In this document: in pieces, positions 25,295-33,614 of the stretch | Position numbering within the stretch: the stretch's first letter is position 1 | Layout: every line of letters begins with the position of its first letter | Assembly (NCBI GenBank): GCA_017307505.1 | Contig: JAFKEE010000018.1 | Span: forward strand, 308,737-372,736 | DNA: 64,000 nucleotides | DNA from: Acidobacteriota bacterium | GTDB lineage: Bacteria > Acidobacteriota > Terriglobia > Bryobacterales > Bryobacteraceae | Direction of reading: 5' to 3' | Made by a program: the position numbers and the translations under genes | Notes under the pieces: generated by a model | Told to the model about the DNA's origin: nothing | The model's input: the letters and a program-made list of their open reading frames with translations, nothing else | Database searches by the model: none

Positions 25295-25936
25295 GGTTGC
25301 TCCTCCGATTTAGTTGGGTTCGCCTCAGCCGGCGTAGAGATCACCGCGGCCCCGGAACCCCGCTCTGCCCACTTGCGGCGCTGGGTATACCTGGGTGCGT
25401 TACAGAAGTGGGTATGGCTTTGAAATGTACACGCATAATTGCAAGGTAATGGCCGACTTAGTGTAAGCGGATTATTCAGTTATGAATAGGTATCAAAAGG
25501 CGCAACCCTTCGCCCCTCCCGCGGCTTGGCCTTCTCGTTCACCGGTGGACTGCGGCAAGTCGAACACGGCCTCACGGTCACGACGAGTTGAACCTCGTTG
25601 GAAAAGGGAAGATCTCGTCATGCTCGTCTGCTGGACGCCGGATGTATTGTTGCTCGCAATCCGGTTGCCCCCGGGATCTGCAGGCCGTGCAGCCTGATGT
25701 GGTCCGCCAAATAGAGGACGCAGCCCTCCGGTTGCCGTGTGAATGAGGGCACCCACCGCCTCCTGATGCGGGACTCTCCAATCGTCCGGACATCATCCAT
25801 TCCAGGCTAGCTTGCGTCAAATCCCCATCAACGCAAGCTCGCCGTGACGGCCCAGCACCTCACGCTTCAATCTGGGATTCGCCCATCCGGTCAACTCGCT
25901 GCACACCGGCTCCTCGGGCCCCGCAGGGCCTCCAGC
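25295..25936. other. Gene-poor stretch with a gene fragment and a hairpin
   Basis: No intact gene is visible in these 642 bp. The stretch near 25430-25500 is AT-richer than its surroundings. A relic of a PQQ-dehydrogenase gene lies at 25508-25615. AGCTTGCGT (25809-25817) and ACGCAAGCT (25831-25839) form a perfect 9-bp stem around a 13-nt loop, without a T-tract. Confidence 0.55.
25508..25615 (+). pseudogene. Fragment of a PQQ-type sugar dehydrogenase gene
   Basis: The DNA closely follows positions about 23055-23155 of the intact dehydrogenase. GGCTTGGCCTTCTCG, CAAGTCGAACACGGCC and GAACCTCGTTGGAAAAGGGA match the codons for GLAFS, EVEHG and NLIEKG, with base changes and a small deletion that breaks the frame. 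Nothing recognisable flanks it. It is either a piece of a decayed paralogue or a partial duplication. Confidence 0.65.
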
Positions 25937-26293
25937 CTAAGCGTTGTAATGAGCCACCACCCGCGCCACTTTCCCATCCGCGGTAAGCTCCATCAGCTCT
26001 CCGCTGCGCGTCCCCTTCTGGTTCGTGTAGTACAGCACGACACTCTGAATGCCCCAAAGCACGTCTTCAAGCTGGAAATGGAGCGCCGGGTAGGCTTCCA
26101 GTCCACGCTGAAAGTAGGCTCGCAGGTTCGCCAGGCCCACCACCTTGCCGCCGGGTGTGCCCAGCAATTGGGCGGCTACCGGAGAAGTCAGCTCCACGGC
26201 GTCGTCGTAATGCGCCAGGATCCGTTCCAGATCGTGGGCATTCCACGCCGCCACCCAGTCGTTCGCCAATGTCCAGGCTTCCTCGCGCGTCAT
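25937..26293 (-). CDS. NTF2-like / SnoaL-fold protein
   Basis: A 118-residue protein with the cone-shaped NTF2 fold: MTREEAWTLANDWVAAWNAH then ILAHYDDAVELTSPVAAQLL, GLANLRAYFQRGLEAYPALH and a C-terminal strand pair ending GKVARVVAHYNA. Such proteins are small isomerases, cyclases or ligand-binding domains; no catalytic assignment is possible. It stands alone on the minus strand, downstream of ilvD after a 127-bp gap. Confidence 0.8.
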   Translation of the reverse strand: MTREEAWTLANDWVAAWNAHDLERILAHYDDAVELTSPVAAQLLGTPGGKVVGLANLRAYFQRGLEAYPALHFQLEDVLWGIQSVVLYYTNQKGTRSGELMELTADGKVARVVAHYNA

Positions 26294-26420
26294 TCTCCTG
26301 CTCCTGGTGCTTCGAACTACATTCTGTGATGTTACGGGCCCCCATCAAGTCGGCTGGCATCCACACGACCGCCGCCCGGCCTCGTTCCGGCTGAGCCCGT
26401 CCATCCAACCTCAAGCGGCC

Positions 26421-28280
26421 TTACTTGCCGCGCCGGGCAAGACCGCTTACATCGCGCACCGCGCCCCGCGCCGCGCTGGTCGTCAATGCCGCATAGGCCT
26501 GCAGTGCCGCCGACACTGTGCGTTGCCGCGCTGCCGGCTTCCAGGCTTCCGCGCCCTTCGCTTCCATGGCAGCCCGCCGGCGGATCAACTCCGCCTCGTC
26601 CACCGCAAGGCGAATCGACCGCTGGGGAATGTCGATCTCAATCCGGTCGTTCTCTTCCACCAGTGCCAGCAACCCGCCTTCCGCCGATTCTGGCGAGACA
26701 TGCCCGATCGACAGACCCGAAGTGCCGCCCGAGAACCGGCCGTCCGTAATCAGCGCGCACTTCTTGCCCAGGCCCTTCGATTTCAGGTAGCTCGTCGGAT
26801 ACAGCATCTCCTGCATGCCCGGCCCGCCTCTGGGACCCTCATACCGGATTACGACCACATCACCCGCTCCGACCCGGTCTGCCAGAATCCCCTCCACCGC
26901 GTCGTCCTGGCTTTCGAAGATCCGCGCCGGACCGGAAAACACCAGGTTCGACGAATCCACTCCGGCCGTCTTCACAATGCAACCATCCTCGGCCAGGTTG
27001 CCGTACAGGACGGCCAGGCCGCCATCCTGGCTGAACGCATGTTCGACGTCGCGCACGGCGCCCTTCACGCGGTCCAGGTCCAGTTGGTCGTAGCGCGCTT
27101 CCTGGCTGAACGGACGCGTCGTCCGCACGCCGCCGGGGGCCGCGCGATAGAACCGCTCCACGTCCGCATCCTGATTGCGCCGCACGTCCCAACCCTCAAT
27201 CGCATCACCCAGCGTGGGCGCATGCACAGTGTAGGCCGAACGGTGGATCAGACCGCGCCGGTCCAACTCCCCAAGAATCCCGATAATGCCGCCGGCTCGA
27301 TGCACGTCCTCCACGTGAACCTTCTCCGACGACGGAGCAACCTTGCACAGGTGCGGCACACGTCGCGACAGCCGGTCGATATCCGCCATCGTGAACGGCA
27401 CGCCCGCTTCCTGGGCCGCGGCCAACAGGTGCAGCACCGTATTCGTGGAACCGCCCATCGCGATGTCCAGAGTCATCGCGTTCTCGAACGCCTGCATCGT
27501 GGCGATCTCACGCGGCAGCACGGAGCGGTCCTCCCGCTCGTAATAGCGGCGTGCCAGTTCCACAATCGCGCCGCCGGCCTGCCGGAACAGCTTCTCCCGG
27601 TCGGCGTGCGTGGCGACCAGCGTCCCATTGCCCGGCAGCGCCAGCCCCAGCGACTCCATGAGGCAGTTCATCGAATTCGCGGTGAACATCCCCGAGCACG
27701 ACCCGCACGTCGGACACGCCGAGCGCTCCATCTCCATCGTCGCCTCGTCGCTGACCGCAGGGTCGGCCGCGGCCACCATGGCGTCGATCAGGTCGATCGA
27801 CCGCACCAGGTCACCCTGCCGCACCTTGCCCGCTTCCATAGGGCCGCCGGAGACAAAGATCGCTGGAATGTTCAGCCGCATCGAGGCCATCAGCATCCCA
27901 GGCGTGATTTTGTCGCAATTGGAGATGCAGACCATCGCGTCGGCGCAATGGGCGTTGACCATATACTCGACGCTGTCGGCGATCAGTTCCCGGGACGGCA
28001 GGCTATACAGCATTCCGCTGTGCCCCATGGCGATGCCGTCGTCCACGGCGATGGTGTTGAACTCCTTCGCAACACCGCCCGCCCGCTCAATCTCCTCGGC
28101 AACCAGGCGCCCCAGGTCCCTGAGGTGCACATGCCCCGGTACAAACTCGGTGAAGGAATTCGCGATGGCGATAATCGGCTTTCCGAAATCACCGTCCTTC
28201 ATTCCGGTTGCGCGCCACAGGCTGCGCGCCCCAGCCATGTTGCGGCCGTGCGTAGTGGTTCTCGAACGATAAACAGGCAT
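26421..28280 (-). CDS. ilvD: Dihydroxy-acid dehydratase
   Basis: This 619-residue enzyme dehydrates 2,3-dihydroxy-isovalerate and 2,3-dihydroxy-3-methylvalerate to the keto acids of valine and isoleucine synthesis. It has the IlvD/Edd Fe-S cluster cysteines in [18 protein letters not shown] and [19 protein letters not shown], and the C-terminal block [20 protein letters not shown] with the proposed catalytic serine. The length is normal for the longer IlvD class. The ATG at 28280 gives the standard start [19 protein letters not shown]. dapF lies 37 bp upstream on the same strand, so the two may share a transcript. Confidence 0.96.
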   Translation of the reverse strand: MPVYRSRTTTHGRNMAGARSLWRATGMKDGDFGKPIIAIANSFTEFVPGHVHLRDLGRLVAEEIERAGGVAKEFNTIAVDDGIAMGHSGMLYSLPSRELIADSVEYMVNAHCADAMVCISNCDKITPGMLMASMRLNIPAIFVSGGPMEAGKVRQGDLVRSIDLIDAMVAAADPAVSDEATMEMERSACPTCGSCSGMFTANSMNCLMESLGLALPGNGTLVATHADREKLFRQAGGAIVELARRYYEREDRSVLPREIATMQAFENAMTLDIAMGGSTNTVLHLLAAAQEAGVPFTMADIDRLSRRVPHLCKVAPSSEKVHVEDVHRAGGIIGILGELDRRGLIHRSAYTVHAPTLGDAIEGWDVRRNQDADVERFYRAAPGGVRTTRPFSQEARYDQLDLDRVKGAVRDVEHAFSQDGGLAVLYGNLAEDGCIVKTAGVDSSNLVFSGPARIFESQDDAVEGILADRVGAGDVVVIRYEGPRGGPGMQEMLYPTSYLKSKGLGKKCALITDGRFSGGTSGLSIGHVSPESAEGGLLALVEENDRIEIDIPQRSIRLAVDEAELIRRRAAMEAKGAEAWKPAARQRTVSAALQAYAALTTSAARGAVRDVSGLARRGK

Positions 28281-28317
28281 TCTCTTTCACTTTACGCGGT
28301 CAGGCGCACCCGCCGCC

Positions 28318-29130
28318 TCACCCCTCGAAGTAAAACTCACCGCCGGCAATGATCTCCGCCGGACCCACCATCCGCAGGACGTCGCCTTCGGCCCGGAACT
28401 CCAGCGGCCCCGCCAGCGTCTTCACCGTCACAGGACTCTCCACCAGCCCCCGCGCCATCGCAGCCGCCACCGCCCCGGTCGACCCCGTCCCGCTCGACAT
28501 CGTGAAGCCTGCCCCGCGCTCATAAAACCGCACGTCCAGCGTGTGCCGGTCTTCCACCTTCACAAAGCTCACATTCGTCCGCTTCGGAAACTGCGAATGC
28601 CACTCGATCTCCGCCCCCAGCGCCTTCCAGTCAAACTCGAAGTCGTCGACGAACAGGGCGCACTGCGGATTCCCCACCCACAGGATCGTGCACTCCCGCA
28701 CGCCGTCCTTGCAGGGCAGCTGGAACCTCAGATGGCCATCCTCAATCCCCGCCGTGCCCATGTTCATCTCGAACACGAACCTCAGCCCGTTCCGCTCCAG
28801 CAGGCGCAGTTCCTTCTGGCCGGCGCCGGTCTCGATCAGCACCTCCTCGCCCACCAGGCCCGCGTCCACTAGGAAGGCGGCCGCGCAGCGCGTGCCGTTG
28901 CCCGAAATCTCCGCCGCGCTCCCATCGGAGTTCAGCAGCCGGATCGCCGCCGGACGCCCGTTCGCGGGCGGCGACACCAGCATCCAGCCGTCGGCGCCGA
29001 CACCGGCATTGCGGTCGCAGATCGCGATCGAGGCGGCTACGTGCCGCTCCGCTGCCGGAGCCTCGTGCGACCACGTCAGCAGAAAGTCGTTGCGCGCTCC
29101 GTGCGCCTTCGCAAAAGGGATTTTCGTCAT
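28318..29130 (-). CDS. dapF: Diaminopimelate epimerase-family protein with both catalytic Cys replaced by Ser
   Basis: This 270-residue protein has the two-domain DapF fold: KAHGARNDFLL at the start, RLLNSDGSAAEISGNGTRCA and NPQCALFVDDFEFDW in the body, and YERGAGFTMSSGTGSTGA near residue 203. In characterised DapF the catalytic pair is the Cys of (x)CGNG and the Cys of ACGTG; here these are Ser76 (ISGNG) and Ser213 (SSGTG). It may still epimerise LL- to meso-diaminopimelate for lysine and peptidoglycan, or act on another substrate. The ATG at 29130 overlaps the stop of the upstream membrane-protein gene by 4 bp. Confidence 0.8.
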   Translation of the reverse strand: MTKIPFAKAHGARNDFLLTWSHEAPAAERHVAASIAICDRNAGVGADGWMLVSPPANGRPAAIRLLNSDGSAAEISGNGTRCAAAFLVDAGLVGEEVLIETGAGQKELRLLERNGLRFVFEMNMGTAGIEDGHLRFQLPCKDGVRECTILWVGNPQCALFVDDFEFDWKALGAEIEWHSQFPKRTNVSFVKVEDRHTLDVRFYERGAGFTMSSGTGSTGAVAAAMARGLVESPVTVKTLAGPLEFRAEGDVLRMVGPAEIIAGGEFYFEG

Positions 29131-30713
29131 TGGATGTGCCGCCAGATCTCGATTACCGGAGAATCCTTCGCAGTGAAGATTCTCACACATTCATACCGCC
29201 GCGGACCGCGCCGCAGCTTGTTCACCGCCTGCGAAACCCGGTCGCCCGAGATCGCAATCACCCACTCGTCCCACATGAAGAATTCCGGCCGCGCCACCGC
29301 CGCCTGCCACATCGGACCGTCGCCCTCGTGCAGCGACTCCCTGATCGGGATGCCGGCTTCGCGCAGAATCCCCGTCGGATCGCCGAAGCTCATGAAGATC
29401 CCGGTCCCCCGCTTATATCGCGGCTTCAGATACTCCACCGCCTCCCGCGTCCAGGCCCGCCGCCCGGCCGAATTTGCCTGCGATTCGCGCCAGCAGATCC
29501 AGTTCTCCTTCCGCGGATAGCCCACCCACGGCGCCACGGCCACGCCGATCAGCACCACAGCTACAATCCAGCGCGCTTTCGCCGGCGCCAGCGCCACCAG
29601 CCCCGCCAGCCCCAGGCACGCCAGCGGCAGCAGGTTCAGCCCGTACCGCGTGTTGTAGTAGCTGTTCGGCCACAGGTGCGGCACAAAAATCGGCGTCCCG
29701 GAAGAATACAGGCTCAACACATAAAACCCCGGGATCAGCGCCAGCAGCAGTACCGCCCACCAGCCGCGCTTGATCACCGCCGCCAACAGTCCCGCGACAC
29801 CCACCCAGGCCAGCGGCCGGCCGACACACAGCTCAGCCGCCGCCCGATAGTATTCCCAGGCCTTGGGCCAATCATGGTCACCCGGATACTTGTCCATGCC
29901 CTTGTCCAGGGCCCGCTGATAGATCGCCTTGGCCGACCACGGCCCGTTGTAGAACTCCAGCGGATTCGTGTACAGAATCCGGTTGTGTAAGAGCCAGTAC
30001 ACCGGCCCCGCGCCCGCCACCAGGCAGAAAATCAGCGCGCTCAGCCAGCGCCGTTCCCCACCCGCCATCAGCACATACAGAGCGGCAAACGGCAGCAGGA
30101 TCCAGGCCTCATAACGGGTCAAAGTTCCGCAGCACGCCAGCAGGCCCGCCAGCAGCGCATCCACCCACGACTGGCTGTCGTGGAAACGCGCGCAGCAGTA
30201 CAGCAGGCCCGTCGCACAGCACAGCGACAACGATTCCGTCATCGGCGTCGCCTGCAGGTACATCAGGTTCGGATTCAGCGCGAACGCACCCAGCGCCGCC
30301 ACCGCCGCCGCGGTCGAATCAAAGATCCGCCGTACGGCCAGGAACAGGAACAAGCCGCCCAGGGTGAAACAGAAGCCCGACACCAGGGCGCCGCCCAGTC
30401 CGCTGTGCCATAGCGAGTCCACGGCCACCAGCGGCATCATCAGGACATGCGGCAGCGGCAACCAGACCGTGCCGATCTGCTCATAACCCGCCGCGCGCGA
30501 ATCCAGAATCCGCCGGGCAATGTTCAGGTGCGCTTCCGCGTCGCCGTACCACAGGGTCCAGCCCTGCGACAGCACATACCACACCGCCACCGCGCTCCAC
30601 ACCGCCAGCACGGCCCAGACCGCCAGGCCGGTCCACGGCGAGTGCGCGCCGCGCCCCGCCGCCTTAGAACGCGGTGAACTGGCGGAACTCTTCGAAGCGC
30701 GCTTCGATGTCAT
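29127..30713 (-). CDS. GT-C-type (family 39-like) membrane glycosyltransferase
   Basis: This 528-residue polytopic protein has a basic, Ser-rich N-terminus and about 10-12 hydrophobic helices. The first outside loop has WYGDAEAHLNIARRILDSRA, corresponding to the acidic motif of lipid-linked-sugar glycosyltransferases, followed by GTVWLPLPHVLMMPL. The C-terminal 120 residues are soluble. It probably transfers a sugar from a polyprenyl donor on the periplasmic side, but donor and acceptor are unknown. Its ATG at 30713 lies 50 bp inside the 3' end of the kinase gene; no better start is visible before the first helix. It overlaps dapF by 4 bp. Confidence 0.78.
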   Translation of the reverse strand: MTSKRASKSSASSPRSKAAGRGAHSPWTGLAVWAVLAVWSAVAVWYVLSQGWTLWYGDAEAHLNIARRILDSRAAGYEQIGTVWLPLPHVLMMPLVAVDSLWHSGLGGALVSGFCFTLGGLFLFLAVRRIFDSTAAAVAALGAFALNPNLMYLQATPMTESLSLCCATGLLYCCARFHDSQSWVDALLAGLLACCGTLTRYEAWILLPFAALYVLMAGGERRWLSALIFCLVAGAGPVYWLLHNRILYTNPLEFYNGPWSAKAIYQRALDKGMDKYPGDHDWPKAWEYYRAAAELCVGRPLAWVGVAGLLAAVIKRGWWAVLLLALIPGFYVLSLYSSGTPIFVPHLWPNSYYNTRYGLNLLPLACLGLAGLVALAPAKARWIVAVVLIGVAVAPWVGYPRKENWICWRESQANSAGRRAWTREAVEYLKPRYKRGTGIFMSFGDPTGILREAGIPIRESLHEGDGPMWQAAVARPEFFMWDEWVIAISGDRVSQAVNKLRRGPRRYECVRIFTAKDSPVIEIWRHIQ

Positions 30714-31575
30714 CTCTGGTCAGCGTCCGGAAGCGGTCCACGCCAAACTCTTCGCAGCAGAAGCTGCCCATCACTGAGCCATACACCACGGCCTTCGCCA
30801 GGTCCTGGTGCGAGGCGGTCTCCGCGTTCACACCGCGCGAGGCCAGGTAGCCGATGAAGCCGCCCGCGAAGCAGTCGCCCGCGCCCGTCGGATCCTTCAA
30901 CCCATGCAGCAGGTAGCCCGGCACGCTGAAGAAGCCGTTCTCATGGAACAGCGTCGCGCCATACTCACCGCGCTTGATCACCAGCAGCTTCGGACCCAGC
31001 GCCCGCACCTTCGCCGCCGCCTTCTTGAGGTTGCTCTCCCCCGACAGCAGCTTGGCCTCGCTGTCGTTGATCAGCAGGAAATTCCAGCCCTTTAATGTCT
31101 CCAGCAGCTCGCCGCGGAAGTCGTTGATCCAGAAGTTCATCGTGTCGCCGCCCGCCAGGCTCAGATTCGTCATCTGGTCGCGCACGGTCTTCTGCAGCGC
31201 CGGCTGGATGTTGCCCAGCATCAGATAGGGCTGCTGCTTCTGGCTCGCCGAGAGCTTCGGATCGAAGGTCGCAAAGACATTCAGCTCCGTGGTGAGGGTC
31301 TCGCGATCGTTCATATCGGGAGAATAGACACCCGCCCAGAAGAAACTCTTGCCGGGCACGCGCTCCAGGCCGTCCAGCCCGATGCCGTGCGATGCCAGCA
31401 GGTCCGTATCTTCCTGCGCGAAATCCTCACCGACGACGGCGACGATCTCCGTCTTCGTGAAATAGCTCGCTGATAGTGCGATATAGGTGCAAGCGCCGCC
31501 CAGCATACGGTCGACCTTGCCCGCGGGAGTAGTGACTCCGTCATAGGCGACGGATCCGACAACAACAAGAGACAT
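30664..31575 (-). CDS. PfkB-family carbohydrate/nucleoside kinase
   Basis: This 303-residue kinase has the ribokinase fold: MSLVVVGSVAYDGVTTPAGK, MLGGACTYIALSASYF, an extended middle and the catalytic motif KDPTGAGDCFAGGFIGY. It resembles the adenosine/ribokinase branch that phosphorylates a sugar or nucleoside with ATP; the substrate is uncertain. The ATG at 31573-31575 is favoured because a -10-like TACAAT lies just 7 bp upstream, and the longer open frame to 31626 would run through that promoter. It heads a minus-strand run kinase - membrane GT - dapF - ilvD with overlapping ends between the first three. Confidence 0.86.
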   Translation of the reverse strand: MSLVVVGSVAYDGVTTPAGKVDRMLGGACTYIALSASYFTKTEIVAVVGEDFAQEDTDLLASHGIGLDGLERVPGKSFFWAGVYSPDMNDRETLTTELNVFATFDPKLSASQKQQPYLMLGNIQPALQKTVRDQMTNLSLAGGDTMNFWINDFRGELLETLKGWNFLLINDSEAKLLSGESNLKKAAAKVRALGPKLLVIKRGEYGATLFHENGFFSVPGYLLHGLKDPTGAGDCFAGGFIGYLASRGVNAETASHQDLAKAVVYGSVMGSFCCEEFGVDRFRTLTRDDIEARFEEFRQFTAF

Positions 31576-31582
31576 TCTTTCA

Positions 31583-31611
31583 ATTGTAGCTGGACCCCAG
31601 GGTCCTCCCAA
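31583..31611 (-). promoter_or_regulatory. Promoter of the PfkB kinase with a palindrome in its spacer
   Basis: On the minus strand TTGGGA (31606-31611) and TACAAT (31583-31588) are separated by exactly 17 bp, a good sigma-70-type spacing. Transcription would start at or within a few bases of the ATG at 31575, giving a nearly leaderless mRNA. The spacer holds the inverted repeat GGACCC-TG-GGGTCC (31592-31605), a possible operator also placed upstream of the divergent phosphoesterase gene. Confidence 0.55.
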
Positions 31612-31640
31612 CGCCGGCAGGTACAATGGAAGAAATAACT

Positions 31641-32789
31641 ATGGAGACATTCCGGCGCTGGGTGCCGCTGATCACGGTCATCTGTTCCTGCCTTTTCCTG
31701 CAACGCTTCGTCGCCCTCCGATTGATGGCCACCCCTCCGGCGCAACGCAATGCCGGCCTTCGCCATTTGATCAAGGCGTCCTTGATCGTCATCACCCTTT
31801 GGATGGGGATCGGCCTTCCTCTCCTCATGGAAGTGCATTTCCGCTGGATGCCCGCGGATCTGGTCGGCTTTCTGCTCGCCGCTTCTCTCTTCTGGATTTG
31901 CCTGATTGTCTCGGTGTCCATCTGGTTTCTATGCCGCCAGCACGCCGAGACCTTTCATCCGGACCGCCGCCGGCTCCTCACCCTCGGCGCCCCCGTCGCC
32001 GCTGCACCCCTGGTCCTGGCAGGCTATGGAACCTACCTGGCCCGCACCTCCATGGTCCAGCAGCAGGCGGACCTCCGCCTGCCCGGCCTCCATCCCGACC
32101 TCAACGGCCTCCGCATCGCCCAGCTCACCGACATCCACTTCGGGCCCTTCTTTGGCACCGCGGCCCTCCGCCGCGCCATCGACATGGCGAACGAGTACAA
32201 GCCCCACCTCATCTTTCTCACCGGTGACCTCGTCACCCGCTTCGGCGACGACATGGAAAGCTGCCTCCGGACCCTGCGCGGCCTCAAGGCCGAAGCGGGC
32301 ATCTACGGCTGCCACGGCAATCATGAGATCTACGCCGAGGCCCTCGACTACGCCACCACCCAGGGCGCCCGCTACGGCTTCCACTTCCTCCGCCGGCGCG
32401 CTGAACTGCTCCGCTTCGGCCAGGGCCGGCTCAATCTCGCCGGCTACGATTACCAGCCGCTGCATGCTCCTTACCTCACCGGAGCCGAATCCCTCGTCGT
32501 GCCCGGCGCCACGAATCTCCTGCTCCAGCACAATCCCGACACCTTCCCTCGTGCCGCGCAGGCCGGCTTCGACGTCACACTCTCCGGTCATACTCATGGC
32601 GGGCAAATCAACGTGGAAATCCTCCACGACAACCTGAGCGCTGCAAGATTCTTTACTCCATTTGTGCGCGGACTTTACGAAAGGGATCGAAAACTGGTAT
32701 ACGTGAGCTCGGGTCTTGGCACGGTTGTCATGCCCGTACGTCTGGGAGCTCCGCCGGAAGTCAGTTTGCTTCGCCTGTGCGCCATCTGA
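31641..32789 (+). CDS. Membrane-anchored metallophosphoesterase (YkuE/YaeI-like)
   Basis: This 382-residue protein has three to four N-terminal hydrophobic segments (residues about 5-130) and a C-terminal calcineurin-like phosphoesterase domain with all metal motifs: LTDIHFG, GDLVTRFGDD, GCHGNHE, and GHTHGGQ near residue 320. YkuE/YaeI-type enzymes are membrane-associated phosphoesterases, some acting on UDP-diacylglucosamine-like lipids; the substrate here is not known. I use the ATG at 31641, which has GGAAGA upstream; the ATG at 31626 overlaps a TACAAT sequence (31622-31627) that could be the -10 box. Confidence 0.85.
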   Translation: METFRRWVPLITVICSCLFLQRFVALRLMATPPAQRNAGLRHLIKASLIVITLWMGIGLPLLMEVHFRWMPADLVGFLLAASLFWICLIVSVSIWFLCRQHAETFHPDRRRLLTLGAPVAAAPLVLAGYGTYLARTSMVQQQADLRLPGLHPDLNGLRIAQLTDIHFGPFFGTAALRRAIDMANEYKPHLIFLTGDLVTRFGDDMESCLRTLRGLKAEAGIYGCHGNHEIYAEALDYATTQGARYGFHFLRRRAELLRFGQGRLNLAGYDYQPLHAPYLTGAESLVVPGATNLLLQHNPDTFPRAAQAGFDVTLSGHTHGGQINVEILHDNLSAARFFTPFVRGLYERDRKLVYVSSGLGTVVMPVRLGAPPEVSLLRLCAI

Positions 32790-33517
32790 TCCTCAGCGAC
32801 ATCCATTCGAACCTCGAGGCGCTGCACGCGGTCCTGAGGAACGCTGAAGGAGCGTACGACACCATCGTCTGTTGCGGCGACCTCGTCGGCTACAACGCCG
32901 CCCCCATCGAAGTCATCGATTGGGCCCGCAAAACGCTCTCCGCCGTGGTCCGTGGCAATCACGACACCGTCTGCTGCGGCGTCGAGGATCCACTCATGTT
33001 CAACTCGGTGGCCCGCGAAGCCGCCCTCTGGACGCTGGACGAACTCCCGCCCGCCAGCCGCGCGTGGCTCGCTGAACTGCCCGCCGGTCCGCTCACCTTC
33101 GATAGCTTCGAGATCGCCCACGGCTCACCCGGCGGCGAAGACGACTACCTCATCGACACCATCGATATCGCCGGCCTCGACCAGATCATGATGCGCAAGA
33201 TCTGCTTCTTCGGCCACACGCACCTGCAGGGTGGCTGGAGCTGGCAGCGCGGCGGCATTCAACGCCTGACGAAGCCCGCCCTCAGCGAAGACGAACGCAT
33301 CATCGATCTCGACCCCGACTTCCTCTACCTGATCAACCCCGGCTCGGTAGGCCAGCCGCGCGACGGCGACCCGAGAGCCGCCTATGCAATCTGGGATTCC
33401 GACAACGCGCTCCTGCGCTACCGCCGCGTGAAGTACGACATTCGCGGCGCGCAGAACCGCATCCACGAAGCCGGCCTGCCCGAGTACTTAGCCGACCGGT
33501 TGGCCGCCGGCCGCTAA
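32777..33517 (+). CDS. Cytoplasmic metallophosphoesterase (YfcE/Ser-Thr phosphatase-like)
   Basis: This 246-residue protein has the compact calcineurin-like fold without membrane segments: MRHLILSDIHSNLEALHAV, CCGDLVGYNA, VVRGNHD, FFGHTHLQGGW and a final LINPGSVGQPRDGDPRAAYA. The Gly-Ser-Val-Gly-Gln-Pro motif is typical of the YfcE/Ph-like branch. It would hydrolyse phosphodiesters or phosphoprotein in the cytoplasm. The GTG at 32777 starts it inside the 3' end of the preceding phosphoesterase gene (13 bp overlap), so the two form one transcript. Confidence 0.87.
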   Translation: MRHLILSDIHSNLEALHAVLRNAEGAYDTIVCCGDLVGYNAAPIEVIDWARKTLSAVVRGNHDTVCCGVEDPLMFNSVAREAALWTLDELPPASRAWLAELPAGPLTFDSFEIAHGSPGGEDDYLIDTIDIAGLDQIMMRKICFFGHTHLQGGWSWQRGGIQRLTKPALSEDERIIDLDPDFLYLINPGSVGQPRDGDPRAAYAIWDSDNALLRYRRVKYDIRGAQNRIHEAGLPEYLADRLAAGR

Positions 33518-33560
33518 CGACTGCTTCAAACAACGAATCACCCCCCGAGCGTGATCCACC

Positions 33561-33606
33561 AATCAGGACGGCGGACCCCCAGGTCCGCGCGGAATCCCCT
33601 GATTCC
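33561..33606. terminator. Nested hairpins between convergent genes, candidate bidirectional terminator
   Basis: GCGGACC (33571-33577) and GGTCCGC (33582-33588) form a 7-bp stem with a CCCA loop. AATCAGG (33561-33567) and CCTGATT (33598-33604) can pair outside it, and GGAATC/GATTCC (33591-33606) is an alternative stem. No long T-tract follows on either strand. Confidence 0.45.
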
Positions 33607-33614
33607 GCCCGCGT

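Noticed and set aside
26307-28352. A 681-codon plus-strand open frame
   Set aside because: It is antisense to ilvD, which is certain. The translation is an Arg/His/Gln-rich shadow.
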